Part shown: piece after piece, positions 34,627 through 45,069 of the stretch | How the letters are laid out: each line of letters starts with the position of its first letter | Position numbering within the stretch: the stretch's first letter is position 1 | Origin: Priapulus caudatus | Taxonomy: Eukaryota; Priapulida; Priapulimorpha; Priapulimorphida; Priapulidae | NCBI RefSeq assembly: GCF_000485595.1 | Contig: NW_014577157.1 | Location: 320,253-376,288 of the forward strand | Direction: 5' to 3' | Length of the DNA: 56,036 nt | Notes under the pieces: model-generated | What the model was told of the DNA's origin: nothing | Seen by the model: only the letters and a program-made list of their open reading frames with translations | Databases searched by the model: none | Translations under genes and position numbers: made by a program

Positions 34627-36391
34627 ATTGAGGGCTGCGCCAGTCTCTTGTGCTTTAGGCAATATGCTCCGATGAATCAGTATAGTACAGGTCACTGACG
34701 AGGATGAGTCTGAAGTAGAGCAGGTGTCACGGAAAATAATTTCAGAAGCAAAAGCAATACCAAAGCCAAGTGATTATGATTTAAGCCAGTTCACACTAGA
34801 AAAAGCTATAGCTCACACTAGCACATCACTGCTGTCGCTAGTCAGCAATCTAGTGTCCAATGGTGAAGTCACAAAAGAAGCATTGAGCCTTGCTCAAGTC
34901 TATTCAATCTAACATTACACATGCCTCAAGGCTCAAACCAAACAACACTTGGACTGGCAGGGAAAGTGCATAATAGATTTGGATCAAAAGAAGCAGTTGC
35001 CCTCTTATATGAGTATGGATATACAGTCACATATGAGGAAGTGTTGCGATTCAGAAAGTCAGTAGGCAAATACATTGGAGAGAAAGACTTACCTGCAAGA
35101 GGTTTCTCAGATGTAAGTGGTCACGTGAGTGCATGGTTTGATAATTACGACCTGAATATCTGTACTCCTAATGGTATGCGTGAAACACATGCAATGGCAG
35201 CTTAGTTTATGCAACAACCGTCCACTACTGCTGTCACTTTATTGACAAAGCCTGAAGCTGACCCTATGATTATACCAAGAATAAACAAGTTGGACATGAG
35301 AAATCTGATGTTAAGGGAACTGGCAGCAGTGCCAATGAAGCATTACCAGGGCCCAAAGAAACCTATACCTCCAGTGATTGACGTTTACGTTTGCACACCA
35401 CTTGAAGATATTGTAAGTCAAGCGAAGAGTGTAGCATCAGCTCTGGAGTCTGATGTAGCATGGCGAAGCACAGTGATAAAAAATGAACACGCAGGGAAAT
35501 CTGCAGTAGAGTGCTCAGGACATATGTCAAGCTTGGCAGAGCAGAAAACCTTACCTAAACCACCTACTAAGTACATATTCGGGCCACTGATAGATGCACC
35601 ACCTGCTCACACAGACACTGTCTTAACAACGATGTTGAACACAGAACGATTTATCCAACAACATGGAAGCACTTTTACCCATTTGGTTGCCGATATGCAG
35701 CTTTATAAAGTCGTCATGCAGATCAGATGGTCGCAGCCAGATAGATGGCAAAACCTGGTAGTACGCCCAGGAGGTATGCACTTGTTGATGTCCTTTATCA
35801 GCTGCATTGGTATGCTCATGAAAGGGTCTGGGCTGGAATACCTCCTCAAGTCTGCATTCGGTTGTGTGAACAATATGTTGAACGGGAAAGCATGGCATAA
35901 CGCCATGAGGGGGTTATGTATGGTTGTGACAGCCATTCTATACGATTTTATTATTGATGGATATGTCACTGTGGAGTCCCTGCAAATGTACTTAGAGCAA
36001 GTCAGGAGTACGCCAACCGGTCGTCTATGGGTTGATTGCCTCATCAAGCCAGTAATGATTGCCCACATGTTCGTACGTGCAGAGAGAGAAGGAGATTGGC
36101 ACTTACACTGTTACTGTGTCAAACAAATGCTTTGTTACTTCTTTGCCGCTGCACACTGGAATTATGCCAGATATGCTGTCTGGTACCTGATGGAAATGGA
36201 GTTCACACTTCCATGTGATGCAAAGGCAATGTTTCTTTGAGGAGAGCATGTTTGTCGACACAAGCAAGGTGTCTGGAATTCAGTCTTCAGCGATCAGTTT
36301 GGAGAACAGACGTATATTAGATATGGAAAAGCAGAGGGTGGTCTTATAGGTTTGACCCTGTCAGCTGACCAAGTAGCGGGCTGGATACTAT
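34627..36391 (+). pseudogene. Transposon protein, central transposase-like domain (broken)
   Basis: The reading frame continues in frame 2 to 34912, shifts to frame 1 near 34905, meets a TAG at 35203-35205, and runs open as 343 codons from 35209 to a TGA at 36238-36240. It then resumes in the same frame to the palindromic insertion at 36392. Features in the 343-codon part are a Pro-rich lead (about residues 50-57), an Asp in LVADMQLYKVVMQIRW (residue 162) and RPGGMHLLMSFISCIG (186-201), then GSGLEYLLKSAFG. An Asp-containing strand followed by a G-G-x-H helix is the signature I associate with the catalytic core of these multicopy transposon proteins, which are placed in Academ. I cannot assign all three acidic catalytic residues by eye. 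Nothing here suggests a host gene. Confidence 0.75.
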
Positions 36392-36459
36392 TAAGAGTAG
36401 ATAATAACATCGATAAGATAGATAGACATAAGATTGTTATTATCTACTCTTGATACTAT
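36384..36459. mobile_element. ~60-bp palindromic micro-insertion in the transposon gene
   Basis: AAGAGTAGATAATAAC and its inverse GTTATTATCTACTCTT enclose a 27-bp loop at 36393-36451. GATACTAT is present on both sides (36384-36391 and 36452-36459). The reading frame before it (1) and after it (2) can be joined across the insertion, so it was added to a once-continuous gene. The exact duplication is ambiguous because CTAT and ATACTAT recur on the right side. Its arms resemble those of the CAAGAGCTAA palindromes elsewhere in the window. Confidence 0.8.
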
Positions 36460-38272
36460 CCTATCCCATCTGCAACATGGCATGGACACCATGTTCCATG
36501 AAGATGTAAATAAAAACACAGGGGACAAACACAAAGAAGAAGGCAGAGCACGACAAAAGCTTGATGCTAATGACAGGCAAAAGATAAGAGACGAACTACA
36601 AGAGCATCAACATCCACTGAAGTGTGAAACTGATAGAGTAGTAAACATCGTCAATGGACATGTAGCTTCCGAAAAAGAAAATGTGCATGATGCTGTTGCT
36701 ATTGGGGAGACGATGGTTCCTAACTTTAGAGCTAAACTATCAGCTGGCTTTTACGAGCCTTTAAAGAAAGGAATCACCACAATGGAAACAACCAAGAAAA
36801 GTGTGAAGGTGGGTGACAAAAAAGTGTACGACATGGAGAACCTTTATGCCCGCATGCTTGTTGTAAGTTAGAAGAGACAATTTGATTTGCAGCCATTGTT
36901 CAGCTATGAGCCTGCCCCTGTGCCATTCTGTCTTTTTGATGAGTATGGAGACGTGAGAAAGGGTAATAAAGCAAATCTTGTTGCAAAACTTGCAGTTTAT
37001 ACTTTATTGTCTACCAAACCAGATGTCGAACTAGTAGATGGAAATGCTATGATTTATCACATATTGTGGCCAAAGAATTCAACTTAACAGTGTGCTGAGT
37101 CTTGCCAAAAAGCACTAACCAGGGATCACAATGTGTACATGATATTTGACCACTATCATGATGGCTCTATTAAGTCCCATGAGCAGGACAGGCGCTATGC
37201 GAATGCCGCAGCCACTAAACTAAACCTGACACCAAACACAGTTCTGCCACAACGAGAACTTGTGATGAGAAGCGAGCACAATAAGAAACAATTAATTAAA
37301 ATGATATGCCCACGGATGAGCTGCTCCTCCTCATTCATGATAGGAGAAACCCAGTGCCTGCTTGACCATGAAGAAGCTGATGTGACCCTTGTGAGCTACA
37401 TGCTGCATATGATTAGGCAGCAAAGCAAGAGGAATATCCAGATCACCTGCGATGACACAGATGTATTTGTGTTGCTTATGTACTTCTACTGGAAGAACAA
37501 GCTATCAGCTCAAATTACAATGAAGAAGTTTGATGGCAAAGTGATCGATATCAATGCTTCTGCAAATAAACTTGGTGCCAAGTGTCTGCAGCTCTTACCC
37601 CTGCATGCTGCGACAGGATGTGACACAGTTTCTTATCTCTATCGCAAAGGAAAGGTGGCAGCTCTCAATGTATTGATGAAGCATGGCAATCTAGGATTAG
37701 ACATTATTGGTGATCGTGATACACAAGTAGATGATTTGATTGAGGCCGGCAAAAACTTATACTGTCTTCTATATGGTGCCAGGCAGGGTATAAGCTTGAA
37801 TGCTTTACGATATAAGCTCTTCAGCACGAAAAAGAATTCTTCTTCTATCAGGTCACTGCCACCAACTGATGACGCCTTTGCTGAACATATGAAACGTGCT
37901 CACTTACAGGCTATGGTTTGGAAGGCTGCCGAAGAACAATGTCCACCAAACATAGATATTTCAAACTATGGTTGGAAACTTCTTGAAGGCAAACCTCATC
38001 CCAATTTTGGAAATGCAACAGTTGCACCTCCAGAACTCATGAAAGTTGTTGCTTGCAGTTGTGCCTCAAACAAGCCATGCCATACTGGAAAGTGCAGTTG
38101 TAAGGATATTGGATTGTCATGCACATCATTCTGTAAATGTGAGGCTGATGATAAGTGTCACAATGAACACACTGCTAGACATGTTTCTAGTGATCAATCT
38201 GAGATGCATATTGACAGTGATAGTGACAGTTCAGATGAACTTTCCATATCAGATGATTCACACCTGAATTGA
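36460..38272 (+). pseudogene. Transposon protein, FEN1/XPG-like nuclease plus CXC zinc cluster (broken)
   Basis: Frame 2 is open apart from a TAG at 36869-36871 and a TAA at 37085-37087. The motifs of the FEN1/XPG fold appear in the right order. VDGNAMIYHIL (37043 on) matches the first-Asp strand (family D-A-S-x-x-I/L-Y). VYMIFDHYHDGSIKSHEQDR (37127 on) matches the F-D-G-x-P-x-x-K-x-x-E-x-x-x-R segment. EEADV, residues 80-84 of the last 379-codon frame, supplies acidic ligands, and CDDTDVFVLL (106-115) the next Asp pair. ATGCDTVSYLYRKGKVAAL (160-178) corresponds to the G-C-D-Y-x-x-x-I-x-G-I-G-x-K helix-turn-helix. After a linker come nine Cys between 308 and 342 (C-x-C-x5-C-x4-C-x-C-x6-C-x3-C-x-C-x5-C), close to the tesmin/TSO1 CXC zinc domain, then an acidic Ser/Asp tail. 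The likely original role is cleavage of branched or flap DNA during transposition; that function is inferred. Confidence 0.85.
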
Positions 38273-38424
38273 AGGTGAGATGTGTAAATGTATAAATGAT
38301 ATCTGATGTATAATGTATTTATATTAGAACATAGTAGAACATGTGAATGTTAGAGATATTATCACTACATAATTGTGTGCTAAGACCCAACTACCATTTA
38401 AAAGTTTTATATAGAGACAGTTTG

Positions 38425-38813
38425 AAATATACATATGTAATAGACAGGCAATCTATGGCTTCGCTGATGGTTTGTGGCGGCCATTTTGGATTCTTGGCTT
38501 CTGATGGTCATATGTTGTGGGTGTAATTAGTCTAGGATTGTGCATGAGTGTTTAATGAGCAAAACAATACCAAATATTTGAAGATTGACCGAATATTACA
38601 GAAGTTGTTGATGTTTAGTAAGTCTACCCCCTTAATTTATATGCACTCAGATGGGAAATTATGCGATGTGTATTTTTTGTGATAAAAAAAATTGCCCAAG
38701 GGTGCCACAGTGGCACCCGGTGGATTCTGGTTCAGGATAGTCTAAAGATCAGCAAACCACAAAAAAACCTTCTATATACTCGATTGCAACGTTCAATCAT
38801 TTGGCAACCGGAC
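38425..38813 (-). repeat. Right terminal inverted repeat of the 5.7-kb transposon
   Basis: Inverted counterpart of 33082-33500, beginning inside at TATGGCTTCGCTGATGG and ending at GATTGCAACG...GGCAAC. Arm divergence (substitutions and a few indels) indicates that the copy is not recent. Confidence 0.9.
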
Positions 38814-39148
38814 TATTGGCCATGGTGACATGGCAGTGTAGCCATAGTATTGGCCATGGATACATGGCAGTATAGCGATAGTATTGGCCATGGTGACATG
38901 GCGGTGTAGCGATAGTATTGGCCATGGTGACATGGCGGTGTGGCTATAGTATTGGCCATGGTGACATGGCGGTGTGGCCATAGTATTGGCCATGGTGACA
39001 TGGTAGTGTAGCTATAATATTGGCCATGATGGCATGGCAGTGTGGCCATAGTATAGGTCATGGTGACATGGTACCGTAGTATTGTCATAGTATTGGCCAT
39101 GGTGGCATGGCAGTTCGGCCATAGTGTAGGCCATGCTGGCATGGCAGT
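38814..39148. repeat. 34-bp minisatellite, right block (about 10 units)
   Basis: Same unit and same orientation as 32940-33081 (GGCCATGGTGACATGGC, NGTGTNGCNATAGTATT). The element at 33082-38813 therefore splits one array. Minus-strand frames here (for example 38813-39142) are repeat translations, not genes. Confidence 0.92.
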
Positions 39149-39804
39149 GATTGCTATGGTACTTCTTCTTCTTCTCGGGTCACTACACTACACTCGGCCT
39201 AGACACTGTAGCACACAGGACCTGGCACGGTGGTTGAAAGCCTCATATCAAGGTCTCCAGGGCTACAGCGCTCTGCTATGGTACTGGGAAGCATACAATC
39301 AACGATGCGATACAAGAGTTTTGCGGTCGATCCGCCAGTGTAACAACGTTTTGCATCGTAGCCGTGAGCTTCCTTTTGTTAGGCGCCATGTATTTGACTT
39401 TCATTACAGTGGATCGGCAGGCAGGCAGATGCTGCTGTGTTTGTCACCGTGCCAGGGCAAGATGCGTCTCCCTGACGTTGCTTTCAAATATTTCTTAACA
39501 AGTGTTTGCGTGCAAGGCACACGCGCAATTCTAAATAGTATTTGGGATGAACTGGTGTAACGCGCTTAATATACAGTAGCGTGCAGTATTACTTCAATGT
39601 TTTACGGCTAATGTGAAATGACTTCGTGTTGTCTCTACGTGCCTCACTGCTGTTTTTTGCATGTCGTACGAGTCTTTACGTAGTCGGTGACAGCATGAAG
39701 TGGCGTGTCCAGTATGCTGTAAAACCTCAAATGCTTGGATGTGCTAGTGTCTAAAGTAGCAATAGTTGTGTATTTTTCGACAGGTAAAATTGAGTCTCTA
39801 CTTT
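39149..39804. other. Mostly unassigned; open frame to 39560
   Basis: The plus frame 39060-39560 begins in the minisatellite and stays open for about 130 codons beyond it, ending TAA. The peptide has mixed composition (Trp-Tyr-Trp, Cys pairs) but no recognised domain, and no splice or promoter signal supports it. CTTCTTCTTCTTCTCGGGTC near 39162 looks like an inverted retroposon tail. Confidence 0.3.
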
Positions 39805-40285
39805 TTAGCTCACCTTGACATCGTCAAGCTGAGCTATTGCCATGGGTCGTCGTCCATCGTACGTCCGTCCGTTAACATTTGGTTACGGTCAACGATAACT
39901 CAGGAACCGTTTGACCCACATGTTTGAAATTGGGTATAGTTGTTACTGCTATGCTCCCATATTAAACGTCCTATTTTGGAGCACGCCAGTCGACGTACTT
40001 TCGAGCCACGGCAATTTTTTGGCAAAAATGGGAATTGCCATTAGTCAGTTCAGGTTCAACGGATTTTGCTCATTTTTGGTATGTGAATGAATAAGGGCTA
40101 GGAGTTTTGATATTTAAAAAAAAATCAAATTAGTTAGGTTTTGGCAATTATATAGCATATTATGTAGACACGCAGATAACCGACAGTCTATGGTGTCACA
40201 ACTCGTCTGCCTTCGTTTTACAAGATCTTCTGATAATATCTTTAATGCAAAATTCCTGCTATGAACATATTATGATTTATACTAT
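39805..40285 (+). repeat. Hairpin-headed repeat (TAGCTCACC family), copy 2
   Basis: Same hairpin head, a shorter CGTC run and the same body as 27063-27590, in the same orientation. It differs by many single-base insertions (for example TTTGACCCACA against TTTGACCACA). The two copies are 12.7 kb apart. Confidence 0.88.
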
Positions 40286-40366
40286 TAGTTAATTACGGCT
40301 ATCGTACTGTTGAATAGATTATTTTTATGCGATATTCGCAATCTCACACACTGGCATGCAGTGGAT

Positions 40367-40368
<2 letters not shown>

Positions 40369-40417
<49 letters not shown>

Positions 40418-40418
40418 G
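40369..40418. repeat. (TA)n microsatellite
   Basis: A TA run of about 48 bp. Confidence 0.95.
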
Positions 40419-40922
40419 GATAAAGGATTTTACAAAACCTTTGCCCGACTCAAAAGCTTTCCATTATCCTATGAGACGAGTACATCCACAACTGCGAATT
40501 CATCCAACAATCTCAACTATTCATCTTTTGTCACGAATTTATTGAATTTCATCTATATAATGTTATCTCAGCAGGGGCAGATACTCTGGACGAGAACTTA
40601 TTTATTAACTTTGGAAGGATTGTAAAGGTACAGGGTAATATAAATCGCATATGGCAAGACGCAAGCAGCAGCAGGCAGAAAGCGTGGGATAGCTAATAAT
40701 ACGCATGCACGCAGCAGCATACAGACCGAACGCACGGGCTAAGACGCGGATCTGAGATCTGATAGAGCAGCAGTCTTCGCTACACTGAGAAAATATTTGG
40801 ATCATCGCAAAAGTCGAAACGAAGGCAAAAATCTCACAAAAACGCTGTACATCTAAATGGTTTCAGGAAAAAGCAAATAAATTTTTTTAAATGTTAAATC
40901 TAGACCTTCATCAACAGATGCT
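40419..40922. other. Non-coding stretch
   Basis: Nothing supported. Confidence 0.4.
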
Positions 40923-40923
40923 A

Positions 40924-41637
40924 GATACTGTTAGGGTTGGGAGGTGAATTTCGGTCGAAATTTCAATACCCACTTTATTTTATAGATCGCAGCCATGGGC
41001 AGCTATGTATACGTAGAAATTATTTAAGTAGCCTCCCGAACAGTTCCAAATCCCCGCATTAGTCAATTCTTAACACAGGCGTTCAATGATGGGAAATTTA
41101 GAAAAGTGCTGATATCTCGGTTGTTAAAAATGCTAAAGTAGGTGATTTTTCAAGCGCTATTTCTCGAAACTCGCATCTCCGATTCCAAAAATTTTTGTTA
41201 CGTTTCAATGCTAACATATTAATGGAAAAAAGGATCTTTAAATATTATATTTTATGAGTCATGGCTCTTTGTTTACGAAATTGTTGCGTTTAGAAATTCA
41301 CTACAAATTTTTGTACATCTTTTCAACTTATTTCCTAAATTAAAGCATTTAAAAAAAATTCCAGGGACCCTTTTTTAATTCATATTATAAACAACTTATG
41401 GTTAAAAGTTTAGGTCCCAACTCTTTGCTGTTTCTGAGAAATAGCAAAAAAGCATGTTTTTGTATAAATTCACAATTTTTGCCGTCAATTAATTAGCGGT
41501 GAATTAAAAAAAATAATTTATCGAGAGCGTAGAGAGACATCTCTCGCATGTAATGGATATGAGTTTGATTGAATTTGATGAGCAGTTATGTTGCAATGCC
41601 CTTCACAGTGTTATCGGTCCGTAACCCTAACAGTATC
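40924..41637. mobile_element. ~714-bp element with short TIRs GATACTGTTAGGGTT
   Basis: GATACTGTTAGGGTT at 40924 is inverted exactly at 41623-41637. The interior is AT-rich and non-coding. The target duplication is unclear because the ends themselves are near-palindromic. The TTAGGG inside the terminal repeat is part of the element and not telomere sequence. Confidence 0.65.
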
Positions 41638-43222
41638 CGAGATCAGTTGGTCTTGTGAGAAATGCGTTCCAGTACTCTGGCAAATGGTCTCTTACTAGGC
41701 CCATACTCTGAATGTTATTAATAAGCACCGATGAAAGTCGTGATGTAATATAACAACAGCTGAGAGCTAGTCTGCAAGTATTTTGTAATTTTATAGTATT
41801 AATTAGTAATTAAGTAATAGAGTATTAAATAGTAATTAATTAGAGTATTCTGTAATTTTATCCTATTGATATATGTGGTTCTTCCGTACTGCAGGCTAAT
41901 AATTAGTCAATGGGTATACTTCAGATACTATAGTGCATGCTACGTTACACGTGTGTGGCGTCGTAAACAGCATGCCTAAAAGCAACGGTAATGTGCCAAT
42001 CACAAACAATAGCCGTATTATTGCCCGTATACCGTGTCCGTTTCCAATGAAATCATAACAACGCCCGCCCACATATGCCAACCGTATTTTATAACGTTAC
42101 TCGTGACGATGGCCGCCGTTAGTGTCTAGTTGTCACTGCTGGCGACAGCGTTTGACCGTCACAGCAGCACAACGGCTGTCATCTAAACAGACAAGAAATG
42201 ATAACCCACACACACACCTACTGACTGTAGCAGTGATGTATTTTTGGTTATAGTAAAGCGTATTATATTATAAATAAAAACTGCTATTTGAGTAGATTTT
42301 GCAAGAATTCGATTTGTGATGCTGACAGAATGGCAAGGTGGGGAGGGGGTCAATCAATCGTATGCACGTGAAATGGCCGCGCGTATAGATTCGCGTGTGT
42401 TTGCGCGAGTTCGTTCGCGTGCTCCGTAACAGCCACTTCGACCACCATTAAATGAAGCCAGTTTATGAAGCCACGAATGGCGGCACGCGAGCGGCAAGGT
42501 GACACTCTGCAAATATGATGGTGCGAACCGCATGTGTTGACGACGAGATGAGAAATCGAACTGGTTCGCGCATAACGGCGTGCCCATTGCGGCGCGCGCG
42601 CATGCACAATCAGACGACGGTCTTCTCTTACAAACGTAGTGCCTTAGTAGTGCCTGCTAATTCATACCCGATAATCTTGCCTAATCACTCGTGAATGGGC
42701 TGCGCCGGTTCGCAAGGTGAAGGCGCTACCGTGTTCACGCGCACAGAATGTAGAAGTACTAGCAGCTGGTGTCAGATATGCAGTAGAAACGCCATATAGC
42801 GTTGCTCATGCGCATGCGTATGTCACCGGCCGCATGCGGCGTACAACTAACTGCCACTGGCTAATAGGGTCGGGGTTTTAATTCTTTGCTGGCTCTCACG
42901 TTTTGCCTGGAACATAACAGGTAGAAGCGGAATGAGCCACCTCTGGTGTGAGGATAGCAGTAGGTTAATTATTTCGTCCTCTCCTTGTCATTACGAATGC
43001 ATGGTTGTTGATTCATTCCTCTCGCCTTCTTTAGTTTGTTTGGTATAAATTAATTATCTTGCCTCTGTTCCATTTTCGTTAGTCTTGACAGGCTCAGTCA
43101 TGCTAATTTATTTTCTTTACTTTTTCATCTAATTTGCTAAACATTTTTAGTTTACTCCCCTTCATACTTTTGACCAGTGAACGCCTAATCGGTCGCGTTG
43201 CTTTTTGGCACGTGCGTTATGC
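41638..43222. other. Non-coding stretch
   Basis: 41770-41840 is built of repeated TTAGTAATTAAGTAAT words. 42350-42610 is GC-richer with overlapping minus-strand frames but no recognised domain. Confidence 0.4.
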
Positions 43223-44166
43223 TAGGGGCACACGAGCGATTTTTATCGCCCGATCGCGGCGATTCAACACATCCTGCGCCACTGAGCGAACTTTAATCGC
43301 GGCGCTGATCTACTGAATATGAAGGGAGCACATTCGTGCGAAGTTTAATCGACACACGATCTATCGAAGGGGCACACGTACGGCGAGACAGTTTGAGAGC
43401 GTACGCGTACGCCACGTCGACAGATTTTCCTATCTAAATGTGAATCGCATGTTATTCAAAATGGTTGCGAAAAACCGCCGAAATAAAAAGCGTTTGTTGG
43501 CTGTTTGTAGTAGTGCTGTGTATTATTTTTGCTCTAAAAGTCAAACAGAGAATTACGGAGAAAGGCATCGTTGGGCGATTCGAAATTCGGGTCCAGGAGT
43601 TTGGATGAATGCTCGCCCGGAACAGGGGTGAGGGGTCTACTCGAATTTTTTAGTAAAAGAACTCGGAGAGCAATTCAGTTGGCAAAGTCTCAGCGCTATT
43701 TTCTGTAATAGCGACCTCCTATCGCTTACACAGATATCCGGTGAACTTTTCAGACCGGAATTCGTAAATGATCACAAGGCATGGCCTTTTCCGACCATCA
43801 GCAAATACCAATTCGCCTTCTGTTTCGCCGAGTCCCACACTTCTAAAGTATTGGAGGCAGCCATTTTAACATTGCCACATGATATCAACAACACGTCCGA
43901 TTGGGGTCTAGAAAAATCGATCGGGCCGACAAAAATACGCCTGCTCACGGGACACGAGCCGATAGATAAGTCGCCCGGCGCGTAAATAATCGGCAGCCGA
44001 AAATATCTAAGCAATTTTGGATACGGGCTCGATTCGATCGGTGCGATTAAAATCGGCTGTCGACGTGAACGGCGACACGGTCTCCCGTATGTCCGGCAAC
44101 TTTTCGAGCGTTTTAAGAATTGCGCGGCGCATGCGGGCGATAACACCAATCGTCGGTGGTGCCCTA
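43223..44166. mobile_element. Probable TIR element with GGGGCACACGAGCGAT ends (~0.94 kb)
   Basis: The left end GGGGCACACGAGCGATTTTT with ATCGCCCG matches, with mismatches, the inverted right end GGGCACCACCGACGATTGGT with ATCGCCCG. A second GGGGCACACG starts at 43369, so a smaller element may be nested at the left. The plus frame 43440-43631 (63 codons; KKRLLAVCSSAVYYF then RHRWAIRN) recalls the N-terminus of HARBI1-like PIF/Harbinger transposases, but no catalytic part follows. The assignment to Harbinger is tentative. Confidence 0.5.
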
Positions 44167-44955
44167 CCTTTAGGTTCCAGGTCATTCAAAGGGAAATTAG
44201 ACTAAAAGATAATTGTAATTATTTACGAAGTCAGTATGCAGCTTGTAGAATCGCTATGAGTCTCAGCGCGTGCGGGCCGGTCCGGATACGCGTCGCGTCC
44301 GTCAACAGGTTCGGCACAAATCTTAACCGCTCGACGTACGGTCACGGATCATTCGGACGTCGGGGGGAGGGGGTCGTGAAAAGACTCAGAACTGGGCAAT
44401 CTTGGGGGTGCTCAGATGGTTAAAGCGTTGCAAGATGCTGTCAACGGAGGGGGATATATTTCCCCCTTAACTTAAGGTATTAGGAGGTAATGTAGCGGAA
44501 TTGGCGGCCACAAATCTTAACGGCTCGACCCATTGCTCTTAATTAGTGTCGTTAGGTGTTCTCTAGTCTGTGTGAATGTGGGCCAAGGAAATACGCCATC
44601 GATCAGGTAGCTCGAAATTGAGGCCACAGGTCAAAGGGCCAGCTGTTGATGGAAAGTCATTCTATCAGACATTTTTCTGACGCGAACATGCGCGCCTAAG
44701 TGACAGTGTGAAAAACTTTTTTGTTTGTTTCAGGCTGACCTACCATTTTATATACTTTATGAAAGGACCATGAAATGTGCTTTCGTACTTCTGAGGGGGT
44801 CTGGTGTGGCGAAGAGTAATGTCTGTATAACGCGTTTTAGACTCTCAAGAGGCGAGGTAACATAGATTCCTGAAGTTGTGCCTCAATGACGTCACAGTGT
44901 TGTCATATTCATGGCACATTCATAATCTAGAAACCCAATAACCCTAACCCTAAGC
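44167..44955. other. Non-coding stretch
   Basis: The string CACAAATCTTAAC(C/G)GCTCGAC occurs at about 44315 and 44511, indicating an old duplication. GGGGGATATATTTCCCCC at 44450-44466 is a perfect palindrome. A possible 41-codon exon at 44734-44856 was considered and rejected. Confidence 0.4.
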
Positions 44956-44956
44956 C

Positions 44957-45022
44957 TGGATAGCCGAACGCGTACAGCACGGGCGTCAGGGCTGAAAGGT
45001 CGTTGGATCGAATCCCATCTGA
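44957..45022 (+). repeat. tRNA-like sequence (SINE head or tRNA fossil)
   Basis: TGGATAGCCGAACG resembles an A box and GGATCGAATCC (45005-45015) resembles a B box of the internal RNA polymerase III promoter. Spacing fits a tRNA with a variable arm. A T-run follows at 45024. Complete cloverleaf pairing was not found, so a SINE head or relic is more likely than a working tRNA gene. Confidence 0.45.
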
Positions 45023-45069
45023 TTTTTTATTATTTATCTGTTTTCTGTATTTTTCTATCTTTATCCATT

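Larger units (their letters stand above)
33082..38813 (+). mobile_element. 5.7-kb Academ-like (XPG/FEN nuclease-bearing) DNA transposon, inactive
   Basis: This element is bounded by TIRs of about 400 bp and sits inside a 34-bp minisatellite whose units run in the same direction on both sides. TATT lies at both junctions (33078-33081 and 38814-38817), consistent with a 4-bp target duplication. It holds one gene in the plus direction, broken by frameshifts and stops. The parts, in order, are a Cys/His-rich N-terminal region (33793-34590), a central transposase-like domain (34627-36391), and a FEN1/XPG-type nuclease followed by a CXC cysteine cluster (36460-38272). From what I know of eukaryotic DNA transposons, an XPG nuclease, an N-terminal Cys-rich domain, long TIRs and 3-4-bp duplications fit the Academ superfamily, in particular the branch that carries XPG. 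The superfamily name is inferred from architecture; the element itself is directly seen. Homologous proteins are, to my knowledge, widespread as unnamed proteins in marine invertebrates and fish. Confidence 0.9.

Noticed and set aside
34264-36900. Reading the transposon stops as introns (for example GTAAGT...TTGCAG at 36865-36894)
   Set aside because: The candidate intron would be about 30 bp, too short. The protein continues in the same frame across the stop and other lesions are clear mutations (34-bp duplication, palindromic insertion).
32940-39148. CRISPR-like array (34-bp repeats)
   Set aside because: Units are contiguous with no unique spacers, and the DNA is eukaryotic. It is a minisatellite.
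39060-39560. 166-codon frame starting in the minisatellite
   Set aside because: Start lies in a tandem repeat. The unique part has no recognised domain or splice evidence. Mentioned in the stretch entry only.
44734-44856. Possible 41-codon exon between TTTGTTTGTTTCAG and GTAACA
   Set aside because: Phases allow it, but the donor is weak, codon use is AT-rich unlike the accepted exons, and a frame of this length is common by chance.
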